Part shown: piece after piece, positions 23,011 through 34,092 of the stretch
Layout: each line of letters begins with the position of its first letter
Numbering within the stretch: the stretch's first letter is position 1
Assembly (NCBI GenBank): GCA_030386875.1
Contig: CM059569.1
Location: 49,267,842-49,331,841, forward strand
Length of the DNA: 64,000 nucleotides
Reading direction: 5' to 3'
Source: Morinoia aosen
Taxonomy: Eukaryota > Arthropoda > Malacostraca > Amphipoda > Talitridae
The notes under the pieces: generated by a model
What the model saw: only the letters and a program-made list of their open reading frames with translations
Database searches by the model: none
What the model was told of the DNA's origin: nothing
Made by a program: the position numbers and the translations under genes

Positions 23011-23696
23011 AGGTCATTACAGTATTATCATGGCCAAATATCTTCATTTGTCCCGTCTACCTGAAAATGGTCGTTAACCTTCCGCAGGAGACAGAATTCC
23101 TTCATGTTCCATTTACATGCTAAACTTGACCTGAACTTTCATGCTGCTCATTCTGAAGTTATTGTCTTTTATTTTGAGTTTCAATCATCGAATGGTATAC
23201 AAAACAGCTTCACTACTCCAGGCTACCAATGTTCAGCTAATTGTGCTGTAAAATGCGATAGACTCGTTATTCCAAAGTTATTATGGTGAATGTCGACAGA
23301 AGTAGGAGAGCTATATTCTGCTCTATAGGGTAAAGTAATGCTTTATTTTGAGGCGTAAGGAATTTCTATATTAGGTGTTTCAGATGAATTGATGGAACTG
23401 GCTGGATATTTTGCCGCTGATGTAGGTATTCATTTCGTGAGTGAAATATAAGTTTTAAAAGAGCGTATAATTAAGGCTAAAGTCAAAAATTGAGTTATTT
23501 AATAACCTCGGATTATAATTCCTATTTTTGCTATTGATTCTATCTTTTTTATCATCAGTTAAAGAATAAGTATTTAAAATAGGTTTAAATGAGGACATTT
23601 ATTCCCTCGTCACGTACACGGGACGACCGTCGCAAACCACCACACACCCGACAGTAGAGACCCGAAACACCACCACAAATTTTTATGGCAGGTAAT
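23011..23696. other. Spacer inside the inverted repeat
   Basis: AT-rich sequence with no gene or repeat I recognise. The longest frame is 61 codons. It ends in a short GC-richer stretch (23,600-23,690). Confidence 0.45.
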
Positions 23697-24030
23697 TGTT
23701 CTCCTGCGTCAGTAGACTGGCGCTCTGAGCACGTTCCATCCTTGTGCACAGTTTACGCCATCTTTGTTTACGAATAACCGCAGGAAAGTTAAATTCGGGT
23801 CATTTTCTGCCGTTCGTCAGGCGATCGCTATCACCGAGGCTGATTTGGTGTGTTATCTTAGCAGCGATGTATCTTTGATACGCTGTCATTTTTTGTATAA
23901 CTTGGGTGCTGTGACATTGTGGTTTATATCCTATTCTAAGTTTTGTTTTTTTGTTATTGTTTTACTGTTGTTGAACACGAGAATAAATAATCAAACATTT
24001 TCTATACTGCACATAAGTTGGATCCTGCTT
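23697..24030 (+). repeat. Right arm of the inverted repeat / leader of Penelope-like element 1
   Basis: Mirror of 22,219-22,523 with scattered differences and a few small insertions (for example at about 23,925). It runs directly toward the reverse-transcriptase frame starting near 24,098. Confidence 0.8.
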
Positions 24031-24097
24031 AGTTTTCGCCAGTTTTCGTGAACACTGCTCAAATTTTCGACGTTTCTTCACTGCTCAAACTCTGCAA

Positions 24098-24906
24098 TTG
24101 TTGTGCAACAAGTGTTTTTCAGCTAGTCAATTATTTTACGGGTTTGATAATGTGAATTTTATGCATTTTTTGAAACTAGCAGTTACTGAAACGTATTTCT
24201 TTTTTAATCAAAAGCTGTATAAACAAATAGATGGCCTATCGATGGGCAACCCAATCGCGCCTACTCTTGCTAACATTTTTTTATGCAATATGGAACAAAA
24301 GTACCTTGAGGAATGCCCTGATTTTTTTAAACCTGTGTTTTACAAAAGATACTTGGATGACACATTTGTAATTTTTGAAGATAAATCCCATGCACCGTTA
24401 TTTCTAAATCATATCAATAAGTATCATTCGAATATCAATTTTACTATGGAACCTGAACAAAACAATAGATTAGCTTTTTTAGATCTCAATATCAGTAGAA
24501 CAGAGCAGGGTTTCGTTTCCAGTGTATACCGCAAACCAACTTTTACTGGGTTAGGCTGCAGTTTCTTCAGTTTCTGTCACTTCCGCTATAAACTTAATTC
24601 AATACGGACCCTTCTCCATCGTGCATATAACCTATCCTCCTCATACTCCAACTTTTCTTCCGAATTAGATTTTTTAAAATCTTTTTTTTCTGACAACGGC
24701 TATCCATGCGGTTTATTTGACAGGCTTGTCCGTGATTTTTTATGCAATATATTTTCTCGTCAGAAACAAACCTTGTGCACAGTAAGTAAATGTAAGGTGT
24801 ACATATCTCTTCCTTACATAGGCCCCTCATCTGAAGAAATGATTAGGTATTTCAGGAAATTACTTTCTAAATTTTACCCCCAGATTGACTTCATTTTTGC
24901 TTTAAA
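24098..24906 (+). pseudogene. Penelope-like reverse transcriptase, C-terminal half (interrupted)
   Basis: The frame carries the Penelope-type blocks QIDGLSMGNPIAPTLANIFL (RT motif region) and the catalytic YLDD, followed by VYRKPTFTGLG and a thumb-like region. Upstream fingers are missing, and the frame opens at a TTG rather than an ATG, so this is a 5'-truncated copy. The coding sequence is broken at 24,906 by the LTR element. Reading across the insert and one copy of the TAAA duplication keeps the frame, so the element had no other visible lesion in this part when it was hit. Confidence 0.85.
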
Positions 24907-26181
24907 TGTCGTGACCCTCTTTATTTTATCTCGCTGAGGTCACGGTCTTCATTTTCTTCTGCCGTCATTCTTTGTTACGATGCATGATATTTTTCATGTG
25001 ATATTATTAGTCGTGACATTAAGATTATTCGTCACATTCTTTTATTTTCTACTTGTTAATATCAAGGTAGCTGCCACCAACTCAGAGTAAGTCTGAGTAA
25101 ATATTTAATTCAATCTTCGGTAAGCGCATCGACCGGCTTAAGGCCATAGATTAATCGTGCATTCTAGCCGTGTTTCCTGGCTTCAAACATTATTATTTTC
25201 CTTCTGAATCATATCATCCTCCTTTCCTAACTATCTAAAGGATATGAAGAACACAAGGACATTAAAGAAATTCACTATTGATCGAAGTAAAATATTTAGA
25301 CATTAATCATCGAAATTACGCAAACTAAATTGAGCGCACGCGACCTACGCATTCACATCCTAATATACTCAGAAGCTTGAGTGGGGACTGGGGTTTGACA
25401 TGAAATCAGAGGGAAACTTATCTTGAGATTTGGAGATTGGCCTCGCTGTTTGAATGTCGCCCGGCTGGCGCGCTGAAGCAAGGTCGCCATATTTGGTTGA
25501 GGGCGGAGACCGGGTTGATGGCGGGGGCTATGCCGATAGCAATCTAGATTGATGATCTCAAATTTACTTTAAGCTGGCACTGTAGTTGAGTATTCTTGAA
25601 GTTAATCACTTTCGAGCGAATGAGGGCACAGATATTCTGGGATGGCTTTGAGTAGTGAATTTAAGAGGCAAAGCCTCGGCCCAACTGGACCAAGGTAGAG
25701 GAACAAACTCGTGTGCGGCTGTTTGTGATCGTGTCCCAGCCTCTACTGCCCGCTCTCCCTCAGGCACCCGCGCTCGGCGTCACCTTGAGGTGCCAAGTTT
25801 GAATAACAACCTAACAAGGTTACCAATAAGAACGTGATATATCTCTACAATCGAATAGAAAACATACACCATTAACCTTACCCTCATTACTATATAAAAA
25901 TCCCCACAAACAATGTTATACATATTAATTAAAGCAAATGAAGACATCCGTTGAGGTTCTAGGCATCTTCGGCTGGCGTGATCGTTCGCTCCTTGTAACG
26001 GCGACGTTCGAACGTTGTTCGTGAAGAGTCGACTGTCCTAGAATTCAACGATGTGATGCTTTCTCGCAGAAATCAGGCTTAATATTCGGTCTTTTGGATC
26101 ATTTATGAATAAGTCGTTGGCCGGACGATTATTCGGATCCTTAGCGATGTTCCGTACACAGTTATGCGGAGAAGCATAACA
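24907..26181 (-). repeat. 3' LTR of the LTR retrotransposon
   Basis: Bounded by TAAA on the left and by the purine-rich GGGGGATT stretch (- strand) on the right, a short polypurine tract. Read on the - strand, an AATAAA at 24,920-24,925 lies close to the LTR end and could be the polyadenylation signal. Confidence 0.9.
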
Positions 26182-28993
26182 GAATCCCCCGTGGCCGAAC
26201 AAATCACAAGCTCCAGCTTGTGCTCGAAAGGCTTATCTTCGACGTTGCTCACACGTGCAGCCGACGCCTTAAATGCGTGGATCATGGAAGAGTCAAGATG
26301 CTTACAACTGGAGTTTGCTCTTCTGGCGAGCGCTGGTTTAGAGTCGTCAAATGAAGGAGTCATTATAGTTGTCCTATTGGCAGAACCGTGTCCTATAGAT
26401 GGCACCGACCACTCCCTCCGTTGCGTGGATCACTGCAGTAATCCTTGAGAGTGAAAACCCTCGGAAGTGTAGCGAACACTTCCAAATACACCCAAGTCGT
26501 ATAATCCTGGGCTGCATAACTGGCTCCACCACTTTGCAGAAGTCTTATAGAGATCTCCGAAATATATTCCGTGTGTCGTCGGTCGAAGTGGACTACTACC
26601 TCGTGGAGTTCATCATCTTTTTTGGGGTTGCGTAGGATTCGCTGCCTTTATGCTGAGATCTTTGAGTTGATACGTTGATTTTCATCTGGGCCTCCGTATT
26701 ATTTTCATCGTCGTTGATTACATCAGAAGCCGTCGTCGTCGAATCCATCCAAAGTCCGAAGTCGTAATTGAAATCCCAATGTTGAGCTGTCCTTTAAATT
26801 TTAAATGCCAGTCGTTTTCTATTCACAGTGCCTCAGTAGAAAATTAGCCGCGGTTGTCGACCCAGTCCGCTGATAAGAAGTTTTCTTCGCGTACTCGTTT
26901 TCTACGAGTCGGTGTGCGGGCTCAGGTCTGCAGCTGCGTGTCGAGATAGCCAGCTGCCGCCTGGCGAAGTTTTCTACGCCTCGCCGTTTTCTGTTAGTCG
27001 GCGCGCGAGCTCAGGTGGTTGTCGTCTTGCGTCGTGCTCCAAGCGTCGTGTAGATGGTGGAGTAGGGAGCAGGGGCGCAGCGCATGCGTGGCCAACCCGT
27101 AGTAGTGATGTCGTCCGAGCAGGGCGACGGTGAGAGCGGTGGTGCAGCGCGTGTTCGTGGAGGTGCCGCTCTCACCAACCATGGTGAGTGGTGAGTGATT
27201 GTGCCGGCGCGTGCGTTCAGCCGCGCTCAGCTGATGTCATCCACCACTCCTGAAAGGTCAATCCCATTAAGTGTTTGTTCTGATGTTCTTCTTTAATTTT
27301 TCCCAAGTCTCCCTCTTACATCACATCAACCAAGTCCTCCCTCTCAAACTCCCAAGTATTTACAAAGGGACTTAAGCATCCTACGTTTGAATTTACGTTA
27401 TCATTAGCAAATTACGAATAGAACATAAGGTTCAAAATTTTCTTCAAGTATAGATCGCAAAGTTTAAAATTAATTACATCCTACGAGTACACACACATTT
27501 ACGGAATTATCGAAATACATGAAAGCGAAATAAAATTGAACTATTTTCCCCACACAGAAATATTAATTACAAAAATAATACATAGTATTTAAATTTGACC
27601 AACTCGACGCAATGAAATTCATAGTTGTTCAGGACCAGTAGAACGTTTGAGCAAACATATTAATACGAGATCGTCGAGATTGAATAAACCCGTTTGAAAT
27701 AAATCCTGGCTGTACCAAATTTTTCTTTGAAATCACGAATTGAATTTATTTCACTATTCAGATACGTTGTTGTGTTTTCCTAGTAGTTCGCGCATCATTT
27801 ATACTACGTTTCAGTGACAACATGAGTCCCCATGTGAGGTATTCGCAGGTTATTAATTATTTAAGAGTAATAGTAAATCTAATTCTTTAGATTATACGCC
27901 AAAATGAGATTGGTCCAAGGAACCGTAATTAAATTTTTGCAAACCTTAACTCACTATTAATTCTAATAGCAGACAAATGTCTCCAGTTTACATTCATTCT
28001 CATTTGAATAATGTCATAGGTAATTGGATTTGAATTCATTGTACGTAATACCCAGATAATTGATCAAGAAATCGCACATCATATATTGGAAAAAGATTAA
28101 ATTTATTATACGTTGACTTTAAATTGTAATAGCAACTCCTAGCATCCGTAGTAAATTCTCAGACAAATTTCGTGTAAGATCGTTAGTATTTACTGATTAC
28201 ATCGCATAAATTTCCCGTAGCAATAATGAATTTAATTGAATTTTGTTCTCGCACTTTATCAAATTAAATTTTATTTGAAAGCGTAAAGTATTACATCTAA
28301 AATTTACCAATCCGTGGTTCGTGAGATTTTACATTCGTGCTCAATGATGAAATAATTAAATTTTTACGTTCTCACATGTAATTAAATTTATTTTTCATAA
28401 GAAAAACGTAACCATTACATGCCTAAACTAAGAAAATCGTGATTCACAACATTTATCGTTCGCATAATTGAAGTTTAGAATCATGGAAAGCTGTTGAGTG
28501 TGGCTTTGTGACAGTTCGTACGCCGATACGTGGGCTTTGTTTACAGTCTCACATTCCATTGGCGAGGGCGTGAGCTGCCGCGGCAGAGCCGGCTCACTCA
28601 AGGATTGAGGAATGTTCGATCCTAACATTCGTCTCCAACATAGCATGTTGTTACATTTCAGTTTTTACATTAGATGGTACAGAAAATGCCGCATACTGTA
28701 ATTGAAATTAATTGATGAAGGGAAACGTTGAACATCCGTACACATTATAAGTCTATCGACAACATTGAAATATGAAACATTAATGCAACATTCATTCATC
28801 GTTCCTGATGACATCCCGCAAATAAGTATTCATTAGGAAGAGAGAGATGAGATGATTCAGATAAAGAAATTATGTTTAGTCGGCCAAATATAGATTTTTA
28901 AATTTGAATGTTTGAATGCACATATATTTTTATTTGGAGGTGTGAGTTCGGCAGGCATGAGATTTTACAGTAACATTTACATTTAAAGCAAAA
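26182..28993 (-). other. Interior of the LTR element, no coding capacity
   Basis: No retroviral-type protease, polymerase or integrase motif is seen in any frame. The segment 26,860-27,240 is clearly more GC- and CpG-rich than its surroundings. On the + strand it ends in ACCATGGTGAGT, which looks like a start codon directly followed by a splice donor. It may be captured host 5'-exon sequence. The remainder is AT-rich. Confidence 0.6.
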
Positions 28994-29016
28994 CTCAAAT
29001 CCCACCGCTGCCACCA
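28994..29016 (-). promoter_or_regulatory. Primer binding site complementary to a tRNA-Leu 3' end
   Basis: On the - strand, two bases after the 5' LTR, the sequence reads TGGTGGCAGCGGTGGGAT and continues TTGAG. This complements CCA plus the acceptor and T-arm of leucine tRNAs whose 3' part reads AATCCCACCGCTGCCA (recalled from well-known eukaryotic tRNA-Leu sequences). Over 20 matching bases make the assignment strong. Confidence 0.88.
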
Positions 29017-29018
29017 TA

Positions 29019-30293
29019 TGTCGTGACCCTCTTTATTTTATCTCGCTGAGGTCACGGTCTTCATTTTCTTCTGCCGTCATTCTTTGTTACGATGCATGAT
29101 ATTTTTCATGTGATATTATTAGTCGTGACATTAAGATTATTCGTCACATTCTTTTATTTTCTACTTGTTAATATCAAGGTAGCTGCCACCAACTCAGAGT
29201 AAGTCTGAGTAAATATTTAATTCAATCTTCGGTAAGCGCATCGACCGGCTTAAGGCCATAGATTAATCGTGCATTCTAGCCGTGTTTCCTGGCTTCAAAC
29301 ATTATTATTTTCCTTCTGAATCATATCATCCTCCTTTCCTAACTATCTAAAGGATATGAAGAACACAAGGACATTAAAGAAATTCACTATTGATCGAAGT
29401 AAAATATTTAGACATTAATCATCGAAATTACGCAAACTAAATTGAGCGCACGCGACCTACGCATTCACATCCTAATATACTCAGAAGCTTGAGTGGGGAC
29501 TGGGGTTTGACATGAAATCAGAGGGAAACTTATCTTGAGATTTGGAGATTGGCCTCGCTGTTTGAATGTCGCCCGGCTGGCGCGCTGAAGCAAGGTCGCC
29601 ATATTTGGTTGAGGGCGGAGACCGGGTTGATGGCGGGGGCTATGCCGATAGCAATCTAGATTGATGATCTCAAATTTACTTTAAGCTGGCACTGTAGTTG
29701 AGTATTCTTGAAGTTAATCACTTTCGAGCGAATGAGGGCACAGATATTCTGGGATGGCTTTGAGTAGTGAATTTAAGAGGCAAAGCCTCGGCCCAACTGG
29801 ACCAAGGTAGAGGAACAAACTCGTGTGCGGCTGTTTGTGATCGTGTCCCAGCCTCTACTGCCCGCTCTCCCTCAGGCACCCGCGCTCGGCGTCACCTTGA
29901 GGTGCCAAGTTTGAATAACAACCTAACAAGGTTACCAATAAGAACGTGATATATCTCTACAATCGAATAGAAAACATACATCATTAACCTTACCCTCATT
30001 ACTATATAAAAATCCCCACAAACAATGTTATACATATTAATTAAAGCAAATGAAGACATCCGTTGAGGTTCTAGGCATCTTCGGCTGGCGTGATCGTTCG
30101 CTCCTTGTAACGGCGACGTTCGAACGTTGTTCGTGAAGAGTCGACTGTCCTAGAATTCAACGATGTGATGCTTTCTCGCAGAAATCAGGCTTAATATTCG
30201 GTCTTTTGGATCATTTATGAATAAGTCGTTGGCCGGACGATTATTCGGATCCTTAGCGATGTTCCGTACACAGTTATGCGGAGAAGCATAACA
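29019..30293 (-). repeat. 5' LTR of the LTR retrotransposon
   Basis: Same length as the partner LTR with no indel between them. It adjoins the primer binding site at 29,016, which sets the direction of the element. Confidence 0.92.
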
Positions 30294-30672
30294 TAAAGAA
30301 TGACTTCCAAATTAAAAAATTCTTTAGGTATAAAGACAGGCTGCCCTCTGAATTGCTTTCGAATATTGTCTATAAATTTACGTGCGGAACTTGCCAGAGT
30401 TCTTATATCGGAAGCACTCAGAAACAGTCGAAGATCAGATTTTTTCAACACATAGGCGTTCCTTCAGAACAAACCGGCCTCTAGCATCCTTGACGCATTC
30501 TCCTCCCAGACATCATTGTGAACAGACCAATCATTCGTTCTCAATAGATAATTTTGAAATCATAGGATCAGCTCAGGAGTCAGATATTAGAATTTTAGAG
30601 TCCCTTTATATAACCAAACATAGACCGCAGCTCAACACCGATCAAATTGCCGTGCCCCTGTACACCCAATGA
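30294..30672 (+). pseudogene. Penelope-like element 1 GIY-YIG endonuclease end
   Basis: Continues the frame broken at 24,906. Near the start is YKFTCGTCQSSYIGST, the zinc-ribbon-like CxxC plus the YIG half of a GIY-YIG nuclease; later come an FFQH segment and NHSFSIDNFEII...LESLYITKHRP. A disturbed stretch near 30,440-30,480 may be a frameshift. The stop lies at about 30,670. Confidence 0.85.
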
Positions 30673-30952
30673 TTTAGTTTAGTTTTCGGTTTTTTATATA
30701 TTTTTTATCAAGGACCCATGTAAATTTCCTATGAAGTGTTACAAGTGTTTTTTTTCGAATACTTTGTAATTTTGATTGTATAATTTTTTTGTCCTTTTGT
30801 TTCAGAAGCATTCATTGAAAATGAAAAGTCGAAACCAGCTGGTCTGAGTGCAAATAGATGATTTTTATTGTGACCCTTGTGTTTCTTTTTATACTAAAAA
30901 TTAGGTTTCCTACGAATCGTCCAATTTCTGATATTTTACGTCATAGATATGG

Positions 30953-32668
30953 CCAAGATGGACTTTTGTGGTTTCGATAAGTTGGATCCCTACCAGCAAA
31001 AACTCCATGAAAAAGGTCAATTATTCGGCTTTTCCGAATTTCCCTGCAATTAATATAATCGAGATGTGATTGTAGGGGCTTTGTCATTACTTCCTTCTCA
31101 CTTTTTCAGTATTGGAAGTCTGGAATGAAGCCACGTTCTCTCAACAGAATGAACATGGACTCCAGTAACTGAGGCGTCAGTTAATTCTATAATGTGACCC
31201 AGATTTGAAACAAAAATCACTCCAGGTTTTCATTCAGTGAAACCGTTAAATGCATTTCCTGAATGAATAAAATTAAATGTTCACCAAATTTTGTTTTTGC
31301 AACGCAGTGTAGGTCTGAATTCTCCTTTTCTTTTTTTAGGACTTCATGTATTTTTTTGAGGGCGTAGACAAAATACATCGGTTTTTGTCCATCCCATGAA
31401 TAATTTCTTCTGAATCTCGGTCTAATAAACCATTTCTTAAACGGAAAGATCGTCTTTTGCATTAGTTTTTATTTTTTCTCTAGATATGTTCAGCTAACAT
31501 TTGCAGGCTAATAAAACGTCTTAAAATTAATTGTAGAAACTAAGAAACAACTATTTCATATCAATATAACGGTGACTATGATGCAGCATCCAGGATATCA
31601 CACAGCGAAGTATTTTCTAGACGCTGAGTTGGCGTACCAAAGTGTTTTGCCAACAGTGAGATCACGTACCAAAGCGCTTTCCTGACACCGTGACCGTTCC
31701 ATTCTTTCAAAGTGTTTTCCTGACCCTGCGATCACAAAGCAAGACGTATGTAATTTATTGTCTTATGTGTTTATTATAACACTAGTGTTCACGGCCCCCC
31801 CCCCCCCCCCCCCCCCCAAAATGACGGGATTCCATACCTTTCTTGAAGAAATTTTCAGATGTGGATGACAAACAAATATATCCATCCTAACAGTACCCGT
31901 GGTAAAAAATATTCTTGTGCATGTGCACTGATGAAATCATATCACAGATACGGTCATTATAACTATCCTTATGAGTGTGACAGAGAAATGGAAAAGCGGG
32001 CTCCAAACAAATAAGCCATGGGTATTATTAGGTAGTAGCAGGACCCGTGGAAATACCTCTGACAATATCATCGTTAAGTTAAGTGGACCCGTGAAAAAAT
32101 TCCGTCAACATTACTTACCTATCCTAACCTATCAAACCCTAACCGAATCTATTCTGATAAAATGTCAAACATGTCATTTCATGTAAGGCCATCTTTCAAT
32201 ACACTGAGGAATTCGGTATCCATAAAACCGCAAACTCAGACATCCTATGTTTCTCAAGAAGCGGACACCAAACAGATATATAAATAAACACACAACGGGT
32301 ATTATTAGGTTAGATGTCCATTTCAGGTGAATGCTCGCATTTCAATATAAGTGCTCACTAACAAGAGTGTTTTCAACAATGCGTCGCTAGGATTATGTTT
32401 TCTTAGTTGCTTGTATTTATATGCATTGGAAAAATCAGATAAACTCAACGAAGTGAACGCATTTTATCGTGTTTTTCTCTCAAACGTTTGCTTCAATCAA
32501 CACAGATATTACGATAACCATGTGTGAATATCAACTAATGAACTCAATGTAAAGTTATTTGAACGCATTTTTTCATGCTTTCCTCTAAATCATTTGTTTA
32601 GACAATTGTCATTGATATTACGATACCCATGTGTGAATATCAACTAAGGATTTTCATGTAAGGATATT
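30953..32668 (-). repeat. R2 cassette 3' tail (with Helitron insertion)
   Basis: Reverse copy of the R1 and R3 tails. Contains two-plus 109-bp units (anchor aatatcaact at 32,527 and 32,636) and, at its far end, the DPYQQKLHEK frame on the + strand, broken by a stop. A frame of 81 codons (31,217-31,462) is not preserved in R1 and is not called. Confidence 0.75.
31782..32314 (-). mobile_element. Non-autonomous Helitron (533 bp)
   Basis: On the - strand it begins TCTAACCTAATAATACCCG and ends GTGAACACTAG, so it has the 5' TC and 3' CTRR ends of Helitrons. It sits between A and T with no target duplication. The exact empty site survives in R1 (ggaca|tgctataataaac) and R3 (ataaca|tgtcc). A 23-bp homopolymer (C on +, G on -) at 31,795-31,817 lies just before the 3' end, where the usual terminal hairpin should be. 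No ORF. Confidence 0.87.
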
Positions 32669-32852
32669 TTAAAACCAAATGTTGTTCATTTCATGTGTAA
32701 ACTTTATTATAAATAAACTGCTTTTCTTTCTTCCTTCTCTTCCATCCAACTCCCGGCTCCAACGTTCGAGTTCGGGGCCGCCGGATCGCGGCTCGAGGAG
32801 GCGCTTTTTGCTCATCCTCACGCCGCGGTGGCGGGCCGTCGGCCAGTTTTGC
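32669..32852 (-). CDS. Alternative terminal exon of R2 (RING-disrupting)
   Basis: Acceptor TTTTTTCAACAG, then a frame matching the R1 alternative exon: N-W-P-T-A replaces N-C-P-M-C, then RHRGVRMSKKRLLEPRSGG. Coding length is 184 nt to the stop, as in R1, giving 347 aa when joined to exon 1. The loss of both cysteines is shared by all three copies and so predates their duplication. Confidence 0.5.
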
Positions 32853-33479
32853 CTGTTGAAAAAAGACGCACGTTAATAAAAATACATGTGAAGCTCTGAG
32901 GCAACAGTCACGTAATGGGTTCTAATCCCTTAAACTTTGCAAATGTGAAAAGAGAAAAGTCGTATGATTTAAATTGTACTGAAATCCAACGTTTGTTTCA
33001 ATGTATATTGTTATTATGACTACACAATTGCAGTGTTTCCACAAATTTTCTGTGCCTAACTCATCATTACATGTTTTCCATAGTCATTAATACATTTTTA
33101 TTAACAATTATGAGTTGTTAAATGATATTTCATTCAAAATTGAAACAAAACTATTCATGAAACAGTGAGAATGTCATTTCCAGAATTTGCATCAAAAAAA
33201 AACTTACTGAGCTAATTTCTGAGAACACGAAACTAGACCAATGAAGAAAATACCATTTTCTGGTCGAGCCTCGATTGAAAACACATATTCGGCGTCTTCT
33301 GCCATCCTGATGCTACAGATGAAAACTACTTTTTGTTGATACTATACGTTATCTATTAAACAAATCTGTACGTAGACCTGGCACTGATGCTTTAGACATC
33401 TTTAAGTATAGAATAAAAACAATAGTTTCGCAATTCATACCAGCTTCAGCAGTATACCAAAATTATTAAAAAAATTTGC

Positions 33480-33790
33480 AGTTTTATATTCACGTCATCT
33501 AGATAACCATGGAGGAATTACCCATACCGCATCAGAACTTTGTAGAGGAATTACCCACGCTAAAACTGATATTTATGGAGGATTTAGGCATCCACAGCCA
33601 GATATTTAAAGAGGATTTATGCATATTGCATGTCTTTCTACCGAACAAAACATGCTGCACCTGATATTTATAAAAAATTTACCCATACTGTACGAGATAA
33701 CTTTAAAGGATTTATATGCCTGTCATCGATAATAACGTAAGATTATAGTAAGGCCTGCATAAGTTTCTAGTACAGCTTTCACATGAGCAC
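33480..33790 (-). repeat. Degenerate 50-60-bp repeat between R2 terminal exons
   Basis: Loose tandem phrases (aattacccataccgcatcag, gaggatttatgcat, and so on) at irregular 50-60-bp spacing. Reverse counterpart of 20,130-20,420. No coding potential. Confidence 0.65.
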
Positions 33791-34092
33791 AGTTGGCGCA
33801 CACTCCATGCGATCTTAGCTCTAATCAGCTCTGATACATCCATTTAAAAAAATTATTCCTTAATGAAATTAAACGGAAATTAATTATTCACGAATTAAAT
33901 TCTACACAAATTAATGAAACACAACTTAAATTATCCATAAATTTTTGTGCACAAATTAAAACACTCCCCAAAAAAACACTAGATACTTGTTCTAAGATCT
34001 CTAACGCGGAAATAAATTCTGGCTAAAGTTCTCGACCGTTTCAGTACTCAGAAATTCATCTGTCCCCCGCATCCCTCACCCAACTCACGGCT

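Larger units (their letters stand above)
24907..30293 (-). mobile_element. Non-autonomous LTR retrotransposon (5,387 bp)
   Basis: Two 1,275-bp direct repeats (24,907-26,181 and 29,019-30,293, constant offset 4,112) start TG and end CA. I found one difference between them (C in the first, T in the second, near 25,870 / 29,980), so insertion is very recent. TAAA flanks both sides (24,903-24,906 and 30,294-30,297). The primer site puts the element on the - strand. The 2.84-kb interior has no gag or pol frame longer than about 100 codons, so it would need proteins from another element. A 4-bp duplication suits the Ty3/gypsy group but does not prove it. Confidence 0.93.
24031..30950 (+). mobile_element. 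Penelope-like element 1, 5'-truncated and split by an LTR element
   Basis: The reverse-transcriptase half is at 24,098-24,906 and the GIY-YIG half at 30,294-30,672. Between them lies a complete LTR retrotransposon. The N-terminal part of the reverse transcriptase is absent. The 3' non-coding part extends to about 30,950, where the R2 cassette tail begins. Confidence 0.85.

Noticed and set aside
22489-23064. Cys/Val/Gly-rich and Thr/Pro/His-rich ORFs over the CA microsatellite
   Set aside because: Low-complexity translation in several frames on both strands.
25655-29949. Identical 60-aa ORFs at 25,655 and 29,767
   Set aside because: They are the same LTR sequence in the two LTRs. No family resemblance.
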